Below, piece by piece: positions 45,801 through 57,200 of a DNA stretch of 64,000 bases (its first letter is position 1; each line of letters starts with the position of its first letter). The position numbers and the translations under genes are program-made. This DNA is from Ciona savignyi (lineage: Eukaryota; Chordata; Ascidiacea; Phlebobranchia; Cionidae). The stretch spans positions 843,186 to 907,185 of the forward strand of contig CH002905.1 of assembly GCA_000149265.1 (NCBI GenBank), given 5' to 3'. The notes beneath the pieces were generated by a model. The model searched no databases. It had not been told where the DNA came from and saw only the letters and a program-made list of their open reading frames with translations.

Positions 45801-48667
45801 GACCGAAGCGGATTCTCACCGACAAAGAGACCGTTCCAAGTCATTCCAGTGCCGACCGACCAGTACAGAGAACAGCAGGAGAACATGCGCCGAGGCTTCA
45901 TACCGTCCAACGACCACCAGTTCGCAGCGAAACCACGGAAACGGTACTTACAAGCGCCTGACTGCAGGAAACTCGCCGAAATGCCGGCGGCTGCGGATTC
46001 AAAACGTCGATGTTATGACCCGTCGCAAGTTCGCTTACCAAACGCATCACAACCAAACCAAGGTAAATATCAAAACCACACATCTGTACACATTCGCTGT
46101 TCTGGGAAATGTATTAGCATATATATTTAGGTTCTTGCCCACCCACGACAAAAGTGCATGGGTGGTCTGCCTCCCATTCATTTTCCCAAATCTTGCGGCT
46201 CTAACTACCAGAATTCTCCTTAGCGTCGTTTATTAACGTCAAGAAACAATTATCTGGTCCAATATTTTATTCTAATTACATCAAGTTAAGGGCATTATTG
46301 GAATGAGCCCTGAAGAGTTATCATTGTTACGTCATAGCATAGCCCATCCCAGCACGCCGCAGATAATCATGTTTTATTCCTCTGATAGTAAAACGTAATG
46401 GGCGTTATTACACGGGCAATCGTCAGATTAACTTGCTCCCACCGTCGAGTTACCGAAGCTATTACAGTGTGTTGTATATGATTCATACGTTCTTTTAATG
46501 TCGTACAACCTTAATCCACTGTGCTAAGGCGACGTTCGGTGAGTGCCTTATCCAAGGACACAACCGTTTTGCCAGGCTCTGGTTTTTATTTCCACAACCT
46601 TTCGGCTAACTGCAGACCGCCAATGCTCTTACCGGTTGGACTAACCACCCGGATACAAATCCATCTACCCCACGTAATCACGTGAAGAAGTGAAGTAGCC
46701 ACAATAACCATGGTGGAATTAAACATTACCCGTGTCTCCCAGGTGACAATGGTATCCAGTTTGATCTTCAGCAATGCGTCAACGTTCTTCTGCAGCCTGG
46801 TTCCGGCTACGGCGTGTTGGACAACGGTAAGCTATTCTGCCTGTACCACCATGTGACATTGATACGATCACATGAGTTTTTTTATTGGATGAAAGGTTGG
46901 GAGAAAATCCACCGCGTCTCACAGATATTAGGGGAAAACTAAAGGGAGAAAGGCGGGAAAGAGGGAAGTAGGGAAGGGGAAAACTGGGTGCCAAAATGTA
47001 AATTAGGGCCTTAGGGTTATTGTTATGGCTGAGGGGTTGGGGTTAGTTCTCGGGTTAATAAACGTTTTGGAAAGGGTTAAAATTATGTATCAATAGTTTT
47101 AGGCTAGTGGCTTGGGGTTAGTTCTGGGTTTAATAAAAGTGTTTGGGAAAGGGTTAAAATTAAATTCTGAATAGTTTTAGGCGGGGGGGGGGGGGTTGAG
47201 GTTTTTGGAAAAGGGTGACAATCAAGTTTTATGCTTTAAGTGTGCAGCTTTCGTCTTCCTTTTCCCTTCTTTTAGTGTTGCCCCAAATATCACACGCGAT
47301 TCTACAATCACCTGTAGTCATTTATACCACGTTTGGTCGCGGATNNNNNNNNNNNNNNNNNNNNNNNNNNNNNNNNNNNNNNNNNNNNNNNNNNNNNNNN
47401 NNNNNNNNNNNNNNNNNNNNNNNNNNNNNNNNNNNNNNNNNNNNATAACGCCAACAAGGGGATATTTGATTTTTGAATATTGCTTTTGTTTAGCAGCCTT
47501 GTAATATTTATATTCAAATTCACGATTAATATAGTTTTATGATTAGATTAATTGTTAGTGAATTTTTGTAAAAAAAAATGTTTGTAATATACGACTTTCT
47601 TTCTTATACATTTGTCGTTATCCCAGCACCAACCCAACAAGGTTGCGTCACGTTTTCACCCAATTTCCTACTCCAACCGTCTGCGGACTTTGAACAGACA
47701 AACAGTATCGGTAAGTCGTTTTTGTTACGTCATCAGATTACGTCACCAGTTCATACGAAATGTGTGTTGATTTTGTTGTGCCCTTGACCTTAGTTACGCC
47801 TGATACGGTGACAAGAGGCGACGTTTTATATCAACCAAAACACAAATGTTGATTGTTAAAAATACCAGTTTTTTGTTACTTTTGAATTGGATTTTTCAGA
47901 AACTAGTGTATTAATAGTTGAAACAATAAGGTAATAGAAAGTTTTTTCGCTAAAAATAGAACGAAAAATTTGGTGGTTTCTAATTTTAATCGGCTATTGA
48001 CATTTATGGCTTATGGCCAATTCTATAGAAATCCCATTTAAGTTTAGTGTTTAATCCGATTGTGGTCTGTATATAAATTTGATATTGTAGTCTTATATCC
48101 CTACTAAGTTACGATACGCTAGACCGATTAGCTCATTCTTTACATTTTCGAACGCCAAAAGGTGATGGGATCAAAACCCTTAGATTGCTAGTTTTTTGCC
48201 TCCATGGGCAAGGTACTTAGCGGACGCTATATCTCCATCGTACTAAACTTACTGCATAACTCCGGTACCCGACGTATTAGCTGGGAAAACGTCACTTTTT
48301 ACACTTTTACGGTTTAGGAGCGATACCACCGGAGTTGATACCGAAATATACATCCAGACACTGTCATACACCCAGCGGCTTGTTTGCTTGCGCTGTTCGT
48401 AGAAAAAACATCCAAATATAGACTCGAATCTGAACTAGAAATTTCCCGAATGCCGCACAATATTGTCACGTTCGCATTGCCACGTTTTAGTTATAACTTC
48501 TAACCACCGATTCCACAGGGGGGCGAGAAGGTCTGCCGAGAAATTCGAGTGGAATATTGCCAGAACTCTCACTGCACGACTGCGAGGTTAACGCCCCGCT
48601 TCCAACAGGACCTCGGTTCTTCCCTAAAGGCGTGGAGTGCGTCCATGCATTGGATGAAGTCTTTTGA
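36832..48667 (+). CDS. HIF1A-like: Hypoxia-inducible factor alpha (bHLH-PAS transcription factor)
   Basis: Eighteen exons: 36832-36992, 37072-37166, 37591-37739, 38085-38169, 38463-38554, 40485-40521, 41042-41177, 41798-41904, 42776-42923, 43500-43596, 43806-43890, 44317-44388, 44686-44772, 44976-45058, 45630-46062, 46743-46826, 47627-47710 and 48519-48667. All phases agree, giving 727 residues. The bHLH starts [17 protein letters not shown] (about 15-65). PAS-A (from about 98) has [22 protein letters not shown] (about 215-337) has [21 protein letters not shown] and [16 protein letters not shown]. The C-terminal activation domain is [14 protein letters not shown] (Asn703) ... ALDEVF. The product should pair with ARNT and bind hypoxia elements. 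The oxygen-degradation region looks altered: [11 protein letters not shown] (453-463) has Ser at the hydroxylated-proline position, and no LxxLAP was found. An in-frame TAA upstream supports the start. Orthology to vertebrate HIF-1, -2 or -3 cannot be split. Confidence 0.95.
39345..39416. repeat. 24-bp tandem repeat in HIF intron 5
   Basis: Three units of TTCGTGTATTGCATGTA followed by (G/C)CAAACA. Confidence 0.8.
41252..41470 (+). mobile_element. Degenerate SINE in HIF intron 7
   Basis: The head (GGTGGTGCGTCTCTTTACAG, CGAAAGGTTTTACGATTAAAACTGG) and the body (GTCGGTTGTA, GGCACTTAGTGGACAT, ACACACTGCAATAGCTCC) follow the family consensus with many changes. No CCTAT tail. Confidence 0.6.
42020..42240. 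repeat. Tandem duplication of about 120 bp in HIF intron 8
   Basis: GGTGTAAATTATAAGTCT, GTACACTGCACAG and GTAGTTGTTAGTTAC...ATAAATGCTAA occur twice, once at about 42050-42118 and again at about 42168-42238. Confidence 0.8.
44496..44580. repeat. Perfect 29-bp hairpin in HIF intron 12
   Basis: 44496-44524 (starting ACAAATTCACGATGCG) is the exact reverse complement of 44552-44580, with a 27-base AT-rich loop. ACTCTGTAATG-type motifs repeat just before it and in the loop. Confidence 0.9.
44841..44908 (+). mobile_element. Short SINE: head joined to tail
   Basis: CCGGCCGGTTAGTCTTGCGG (head) passes after GTTAAGTGTG directly into TTTACGGGGCTAAACATAAA and the CCTATCATATCCTAT tail. The whole middle is missing. 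It lies in HIF intron 13. Confidence 0.75.
45171..45355. repeat. Minisatellite in HIF intron 14
   Basis: About a dozen imperfect units of roughly 14-16 bp of the type AACTTAAATTAACCC / CCTTAAATCAACCCC. Confidence 0.85.
46396..46652 (-). mobile_element. tRNA-derived SINE in HIF intron 15
   Basis: On the minus strand CGGGTGGTTAGTCCAACCGG starts the head. The body motifs TTGTGTCCTTGG, ATCATATACAACACACTGTA and GACGATTGCCCGTGTAATAA follow. It ends about 90 bp before exon 16. Confidence 0.7.
46990..47444. repeat. TTGGGG/TTAGGG-like repeats, G-run and 100-N gap
   Basis: Two units of about 90 bp share GGGGTTAGTTCT, GGGTTTAATAAAAG and GGAAAGGGTTAAAATTA. They resemble the core of the GCTTGGA MITE at 7.9-9.2 kb. 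A homopolymer of about 14 G follows (around 47181-47194), and 100 N fill 47345-47444. All lies within HIF intron 16. Confidence 0.65.
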
Positions 48668-51225
48668 CATCTTATTGCACTCCCAGGATTATAGTAACAA
48701 CCCCATCTGAAGCATCGCTGTTCGTTCTAGCCTTTTAAAGGCGCCCTCTGAAAGGAAATCATCGACACTCGGCCCCGACGTAAATCGTACCAGAAGGTGT
48801 ATCTCTTGAACTCGTTTAATGCAGTGGTCCATTGTTTTGTGGAGCACCCTGCATATGTTCACCGCGTGAATACCCAACCGCCCTAGATGCCCCGCTGTTC
48901 TCTCGCAAATTCCTTCTTTTCACGCGTAGTGATCATGGCCCTTGCACTATTGCCTTCAGCATCTCTTTTCTTTTGCGAATCATCGAAACTGAACTGACAA
49001 AATCAGCGCTAAAAGCGTTTTAAATTATTTTATTTCCTTCACCAAACCCGTGCTGTATATATATCTCCACTACTATCGCCGTTGTACAGTCGAGCCGTCG
49101 CCCGCTGTACATAAAGGCCCTCTATGACGTAACCCGTGTGCATTTTTTGCAGCGAATTGTGCATTTTCCTCCTAAAATTTGTGATGCGTTTATTCTGCGA
49201 CCTATGGTTGCGGTGTGTGAACCCTGCAACATCTACCAACCGTTACCAAGTTGTTTTTCGCTCGTTTTGTGGTAAAAGACAATAATTCTCCGCCTATATT
49301 TATCACGCTGCTTAACAGCGACGCCTAATGACATTCTGTATTTTGCGCATTTGCCCAAGCGGTGTCAGTCGACTTGCCTGGTCCGACTGGTGTAAACCGG
49401 TCTAAGCCAGTTTTAGCCTGATCTGCTAAGAGCTATTATGCGCGTTGGTTTATTGGTTACCTTTTTCGCTTGCATGGCCATACTGTTGTACATTACCGCA
49501 TTGGCATTTCGGATATATTAAATACACTAAAAGAAAACATTAATTTCTCATTATGCATGTGTAAACCGCAAATCCATAATGATATTAACCTTCGGACGGC
49601 AGCAAAAGATAATTGTGGTCACGAAAACAATTTGAAGCAGGCCGCCGCAGACTGTTTACTACGTTTCTTTTGTTTGTAAACAAACTTAGTGGTAGTCGCT
49701 ACCGGGCCAGTCGTTTTCTTCGCTCGGCTATACGGTGGCAATACACTAAATGCTGCTACGTTTTGTGGCCTAGAATTGATGACAAATAAATCGTTTTATT
49801 GGGTCAGTCAGCCTGGACACTTATTTTCTACAATGCAATAACACCAGTTAGTGCGGTTTCACTATGTTCCCGGTACTATACTGCATGTTGACAACAGGGC
49901 ATATCCGGTAGAGGCTAATAGGTTGGGCAGTGAAGAAACGTTTACAATAGCAGTACAGAAACGTATGAAGTCAATAAGATGTTGTTACGTATGTACCACA
50001 GTCTTTGCTCAATGCATTATGTTGTTTGTTACGCTAAAATGAATCAACCTGTAAACATACATCCTTAGCATCTGTATTAACGCTTAGTTAGGTTTATTGT
50101 TTTGTCTCTGCATATAAGATAATAATTAATATTGTCACAGAATAAACAGAAAAAAAACAGCATAACAACAGCCGTTAAAACAAGTCAATAAAATAATTAA
50201 AGAACGGTATAAGGCTAGACGAGGCAGCAAAATTATATTTAAAAGTGAAGCAAACAAAAGAAATTTAAAAGGCGTTTAGTTATTCTTTCTGCTTGTCTTT
50301 GGTATTTAGTTCAGTGGTAATCCATTTTGCAGCTTGTAGGAAATGTTGAACGGTTATATAACTCGAATCTACGTCATCAGCTTTGCTAACCCCACTTCGC
50401 ATACATAGAAGGCTTTTTATAGAATCAGAAAGCCGTAGCGACAGGTTAGGAAACTTGTTTGTCTGGAACTCGTGAGTGGTAGTAACTGAGCATTATTCGA
50501 CGACAATCAGACAAACAAACTGACGAACCAATCGGAGAGCTTCGTCTGGCTACCAGTAGGCGATTTGTGGGCGGAAATTTCTTTCGCTGCGTCATTACAT
50601 TTTGTAGGAACTTTTAATATGGCAAACAACTATGTTAGATAGTGTGGCGTGGCTATTATTGTCAGTCTAAACCCGTTTGAAGCGGTTCTGCCAAGATCCG
50701 TTGCGTCACTCCAAACTTACGTCCAATCAGGGCACGTATCTTGTAGGCGTCGTCCTAACAAATTGGTCATAACAAAAAGCTCTCGAATCGTAAGAGAAAA
50801 GCGAACTCGTATCGCCCTGGCGCGCGATCCGTATGCAAACATACGAATACAGGTTGCTTAGGGTCTTATTCGGTTTGCTACAAAGCAACGTCAGACCATT
50901 CTTTGGAAGTGTATTGTATTAAAATGTATGTTCGACCCTTTCACGTAAAAGAGAAAAAGGAAATGATGATAACGCCACCGACGCACTCGTTAGACGAGCT
51001 CTTTGTTCAAGGATGCTGCTACTATTGTCAGTGTTTTTTTCTTTTACGGCCTAATTCTCCGGCGGCCCGGTTTAAATTAATTAATTAATTAAACGTTTAA
51101 CTGGAACGCAAACTGGCCCAATCGGCCATATGCTGGTTTATTGCTTTATTTCCTAGACATCGTAACCCAGCAGAATGGAGTTTAGTTAGAATGTACGTTA
51201 ATCATTTGAACGTAAATAACAAAGT
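48668..51225. other. Intergenic region between HIF and SARDH
   Basis: The first part is probably the HIF 3' untranslated region. No second gene is convincing: open stretches at 48689-48877 (minus), 49039-49239 (minus), 49470-49679, 49851-50042 and 50649-50861 show no domain, splice pattern or leader. A CCAAT box (around 50525) and a GTGGGCGGA box (around 50567) about 650 bp upstream of the SARDH start might belong to its promoter. Confidence 0.45.
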
Positions 51226-54200
51226 ATGGCATTACTAACCAAAGGACAACAAGTCAGCCTCGCGTTAAGAAGGTAAGTTAGAAACATGTTATACATATTC
51301 TTGTTTTCTCTTTGTTGAACAAATTTCTATGTGAATGCATTTCATGTTTTAAGTTGTTTTTTTCTTTGTTATTTTGAATTGTTTTGCTTGATGTATATTA
51401 TATTGATGTGTTAATAAATATCACATTCAGCAAACAAATGGTGTTGTGCTGATCTAGACAGATCCGAAAAGTTGCAAAAAAACAAAACTTTCACCGAATT
51501 TTTATGCTGATGTACATCGTAAAACAACCCCTACGAGTTATCCGACGATAACCGCGTATAAAGATTTTCTAACCCAGCAGAATAGTAAGGATAAAAGTTT
51601 GTAAACTTTAAAAGGCACTGCATGTATTACAACAGGCATTTTTGGATTAAGGCCCTCAGAGCTATAACCAACTTAGTCGTGATCTGGTCTGAACACGACC
51701 AACGCCCTCGTTCGGCTTGCGTCATTACTACGTGTTTTTAAAAGGAAGCTCTTCAGAGTTGCCACAGCGCGCAACCACGGTTAGGAACGTTTTGCTCTAA
51801 TCAACCATCTCAACCAATGTGCTTTACGTAACTAGAATCCGGATAAGTTATTTAAAGGACTGGCAGAATGCCGGTTGCTTGCAGCACATCACTAGGGACA
51901 TCACACAGGCACCCCCAGTCTGTTGTTACACATCTAGGCCAGTCAGCTTTTAGCAGCAATATTATGCAAATACAAGTCCCTATACGAACAAGGGGTTCGT
52001 TGATCTTTTGCTATGTTGCAAATTTAGCAACGGCGTCTAAATATAGACTTTGTCAATGATTAAACAGCCCTGAAAACAATATCTTAGGCTGGAGTACATC
52101 ATTTCACCCTGACCTTCAAACGGGGTTAAACGATAACACTTATGCTGCCGAATAAACCAGCAAAGAGCGCTAACGTTTTAATTGCAACAAATGTTTTTGG
52201 GCGTAATTTTTATATTGTTTTATTCCCAAAGACCTGGTTGCAAATGACAAACTGCCTTTTCTGCTGGTTTATGTTTAACGCGATCGATTCATATACAGCA
52301 TAGCATTAAAAAACATTAAGAAAAGATACCATGACGGGTACGAAACTTGACCTTAAATAAAATCTTAATGATATTCTTGGTGTTAATCTGTAATCTAGGT
52401 GACTGTAAAATATGACGGATTAAATTATTATTTAAATGAATAGAGATTTTTGGAACATTAATTTGTAATTACGGGTTGGTAAAAATCAAATGCCAAAACA
52501 AGTCGGTAGATACAACCGTTTGTAGTTTTACGCTTTGTGTCTAAATAAACTCTTAATTATTTACATTATACTCAACTATTACGGTTCTTATCCTAAATAT
52601 TAGCTCGTGTACTCCATCTATGGACGCGTATATATCAGTAGCGTCCGACTATCAAAGATCACACCAATGCAGTCGGTCTTGGGTTGACGCGAATTCCACC
52701 AAAATTTAATTAGTAGGCAATTTTAAAATATTTCGATCACCTGGTCCAGTCAATACGCGGAAATTTTCTAAAACGGCCTACACAGACATCCGAATTATGC
52801 CCCAGACTTTATTAATAGCTGGTATTACATTATACAGTCTATTGAATTACCCAAAACGTGCATGACCCAACAATAATTTGACCGAACTTGACATGCCCGA
52901 AAACCGATTAATTAATTTGCTCTAATAAACTAATTTGCCGTAATTAAACATGCCCCAATTCCAATGAATTTTTGCAGTCTTGAACGCCTGCTGTTACCAA
53001 GAAACACATAGCAAAATTAGGTACAGAACTAAACGCTGGGGTTGGGATTAAAGTTATTTCCCTTCTAATACAAAATAGATTCCATTAAAAGATGGTATAA
53101 CATTACAACTGTTCATAATATTAGTCTATAAACGCTTTTGCCGATAATATTCCCTTCCTAATGAGAAAATAGGGCCTCTTTGTTTATGGGGTAAATGAAT
53201 TAGCGCGCATCTCTATATGTAAATATGATAAGGAATCGTAAGTTTAGGGTCAAATAACGCGGGTTAGCCTTATTTTACCAAGTCGGGCAAGCCAGGGTTT
53301 AAGCCATGAGTAAAGAAGCAATATTTAACTTTCTTTATGTCCAAATTATACGTCCAGTATATGAACTTAGTTTCGGTATAAGGATTTCAGTTGAGTATAC
53401 GAATTCCGTTCCGGCTCGGGATAACCTGATGCTTAATATGGGTCGGTTCGTTTTTTTACGAATAAACTGATTGGACTTACAGACATTCAGTAAAAATTTC
53501 TGGCTAAATAAAAAATAATTATACTATTCAATTCCAATTTTGTTACTGTAACAGTAAAATAGGTTCAGGTCTGGTTCACCCCAATATCCATTTAGGCCTT
53601 AAACTTTACCTTTGGTTCCAGTTCATTGCGATATACATTAAGTGATTTGGATTTAGTTTCCCTTTAGAGTAATAAACTGCTCAATTTATTTCGGGTTTAA
53701 TTTCGGTTCGACTCAGTGGGGTTGTAAACGAATTTGGACACATTTTGACTCCCGTGCGGGTTTAGCGGAAAACTTAAATGTCGCAACTCATTTAATGTTC
53801 GACTCTAGCTGATTGGTCATAAAGTTTCATTTAAATGCACTCTTACATAATAGCGACTACTACGAACGATAAAAAATAATTCTAGTTAATATCATATGTG
53901 TTGTTTTCTTTGTGTGGTTGACCGTACAAAACGATGTTCTGTCGGATAGATCAAAAGGTAAGAGCGTCGGACAAGCCCCGAAGGTCACCGGTTCGATACT
54001 ACTAACCAGTAACCAGCCTTTGGCTACACGATGTGTCCTTAAACAAGGCATTTAGCAGACATTGTATGAACCTACTAGGTGAACAATGAACTGAAATATT
54101 AAAAACGTCTCAATTCTATTTAACAAACTGCAAATTGTAATATCTCCGGTTACCTAACGGTGGCCACAGGGTTATATGACGATCGCTTGCGTAATTACTT

Positions 54201-57200
54201 TTCGGCGTTTTTCCATTACTATGATAAATAAAGACATCCCATATATCTTCTTTGCAGGAGGTCGCAATGGCTTGGAAGAACCTTGCGCTTGTACAGTACC
54301 ACCGACAGCAAGATAACATCACTGAAAGAGGTTCCGTACGATTCCTCACTGAATAAAACTGAGGAATCAAATTCCAAGCACTCAAATGGCTCGCCCAGTG
54401 AAGCCGACGTAGTGGTTATAGGGGGAGGTAGCGTTGGTTGTAGCACAGCCTACCACCTCGCCAAAATGGGCGTGAAAAATGTGGTTTTGTTGGAGCAGCA
54501 TAAGCTAACAGCTGGCACTACTTGGCATACTGCAGGTGAGGAAACACTTCCATTTATTTTTAACATATTGTCCACTTATAGCGTGAACCGAAAGGTGGTG
54601 AGTTCGTAACCAGCCACTGGCTAGTGAGATGTGGTGCCACCACTTGAGGGACGGTACCTATAATTACTAACCACTTTAAGGTTTTAATTATACACAACAC
54701 AATAACTCTAGTTAACTGACAGTGAGTGTGGGGTAATGTAACGATTGCCTGTGTAATGTGATATCGTCTCTTTGTGTTTTCCCATCTTTGGCGATAAACA
54801 TGAATGTCTAATCCTAAATCAAGACACAATGTCCATGATCTATCTATCGGTAGAGTTTAATTTACATTGGCTTGGCATTCATTATTTATTTGTTAACGGC
54901 ATTCAAAATAAATGTTTTTAGGTTTGCTATGGCATCTTACGAGCCATGATTTGGAAATGGAGCTAATAAAACACACAAGAGAACTAATGACTGACGTGCT
55001 TCCCAAAGAAACCGGTCTTGAAACAGGTTGGATTGACACTGGAGGATTATTCACAGCATACAGGAAAGAAAGACTTGATGCATACAAAGAAATGGCAACA
55101 GTGAGTGTTTGGTGGATGTTGGATAAGATAGTTCTACCCCCATGAATGGTGTAGGATTCATGTCATGTTTATCCCCGTAAATGGGAAAACCAAGGGGGTT
55201 AACACACGTTCCTTTAATTTTGGTTGTCTTGTCCTACCATATCTTTTTGGTTTGTTTTTATTGTCAACTGTTGCATCACCAAATGTTTTTGTTTGAATTG
55301 TCAATGCTTCGACTGGTTCTGATAAGTACGGTACACATTTCCTCATTGCAATATTAACTTTGTCCGTTGCAGCTTGCGAAGGTATATGGCATGGATGCAC
55401 AGATGCTATCACCGTACGAGATAAACGACATCCACCCACTTGTTGATGTATCGAACTTAATCGGCGCGGTGTACAGTCCGATGGATGGTACCATGGACCC
55501 AGCTGGCACTTGCCTCACTTATACCCGAGCAGCTGCTAAATATGGTGCTAAGGTGAGAAAATAACCTCTGTTACTGGTTGGCAAAGGCATAATGTCACCC
55601 CTGTAAAAAATGTCAGATGGTATCATATTAAATAAACTATACTTATCAATAGGGGTTTTTTCAAAGTGGTTTAAATGGTCATTTAGGAGGATACATCTGT
55701 AGTATAAAAACCATAGCTCATTTTAGAAAAGTTGTTAATTCTGTACATTTTTTACATATTTAAAACTGGTTGGTATTTAGATATAACATGTCGCTAGCCG
55801 CCACCCTAGTTTTCACTTACAAAAATATAAAAACTATGCAGATTCTTGAAAACTGTGATGTGACTGGCATAGAGACAAAAGTTGACGACTACGGGATCAA
55901 ACGTATTGTCTCCGTCTCCACCAACCATGGGGTCATTAAGACGAGGAACATAGTGAACTGCACTGGCGTGTGGGCTCCGTATATTGGGAAGGTAAGCAAG
56001 TATTTTTGTTGGATCGAACACATCTGCTGGGTTGTGCACTTGGATGAGACACTGACTTTTGTGCAAAAAAAGTTGTGCAAAAACTAAAAAAAAGTCTTAA
56101 GTCATATACATTCAACACACTGGAATGGATCCGGTAACCCACTGTGACTGAAAATGAAGTAATCTGACAATTATCAATGCAAGAATGCTTCTCATTTCCA
56201 ATTAATGGAATGAACCTCTGAATATCTTGTCCAATATCCAACAACCAACCTTCAAATACTACTATAAATATAAATTCCGTGCACAACACTGAATCCTTTG
56301 TATTTCAGATGGTTGGCGTTCCCGTCCCGCAGCTCACATACAAACACGCATACGTGGTCACAGAGCCTATACCTGGGGTAAGCAAGGTTCCAAACTGCAG
56401 GGATCACGACAGTTCAATCTACCTGAAGCGGCAAGGCGATACGCTGCAAATTGGTGGATACGAGTCAAACCCAATACACTGTGAACATGTAAGTCGGCTG
56501 TGGTTTTCAACAAAAGCCAACACCGTTAAACCACTGATCGGTCTGGTGCATCAGAAAGCAGTGCTCGCACGCAATGGCAACAAAACACCCAAAATAACTC
56601 TATACACTGCTAATTTAGTGCAAGTCTTCCGTATGTGTTCGGCTTGTACCTTTTAGGAATGTTAGCTAACATTACAAGGATGTGCATAAAACTTATTTAG
56701 GGAAATTTCCCGCATTGCCAATGCAAAAACTCAAGTAGAACAGCCGGTTAAATGGGACCTTTACAACCAGGTTAAGGCTTTTAAAAATTTCTCGAGTCAT
56801 ATGTGCCCTTAAAACATTTTATTCCACACATTAACTCACTGGGTTCAGTCCAGTATTTCACACACCACAATCAACATGAATTTCAAATTTATATTTTTCA
56901 TTTGTAGGTGGACAAGGACTTTGCTTTCGGATTGTATGATTTGGACTGGGATGTATTCAGCCGACATATAGAACACGCTTGTATGTCGGTCCCACAAGTG
57001 GAACAGACCGGCATTCGGTCAACCGTTTGTGGACCAGGTAACAAGTTATTAAGCTCCGTAGCCAGTTATATACCGCAGATGAAAGAGTGTAGAACAGCCC
57101 TGTTTAAGCATTCGTATGCAGTCGGGTTGCTGGAGCTAATTGATGTGCAATTGCATTTTGTATAACACAGTTGGCCTTGTTTGCTCCTAGTTCTGTAATT

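Noticed and set aside
46990..47195. Telomere-like TTAGGG/TTGGGG repeats
   Set aside because: Irregular and embedded in a unit of about 90 bp similar to a MITE core; not a telomeric array.
48689..48877. 62-codon minus-strand frame after HIF
   Set aside because: No domain, leader or splice signal; most likely HIF 3' untranslated DNA.
50649..50861. 70-codon Arg-rich frame upstream of SARDH
   Set aside because: No start context, no counterpart, no recognisable motif; could be chance in a GC-richer stretch.
53935..53967. Alternative first SARDH exon (ATGTTCTGTCGGATAG..., then GTAAGA)
   Set aside because: It would join exon 2 in the wrong phase and hit a stop. The exon at 51226-51272 fits phase and leader.
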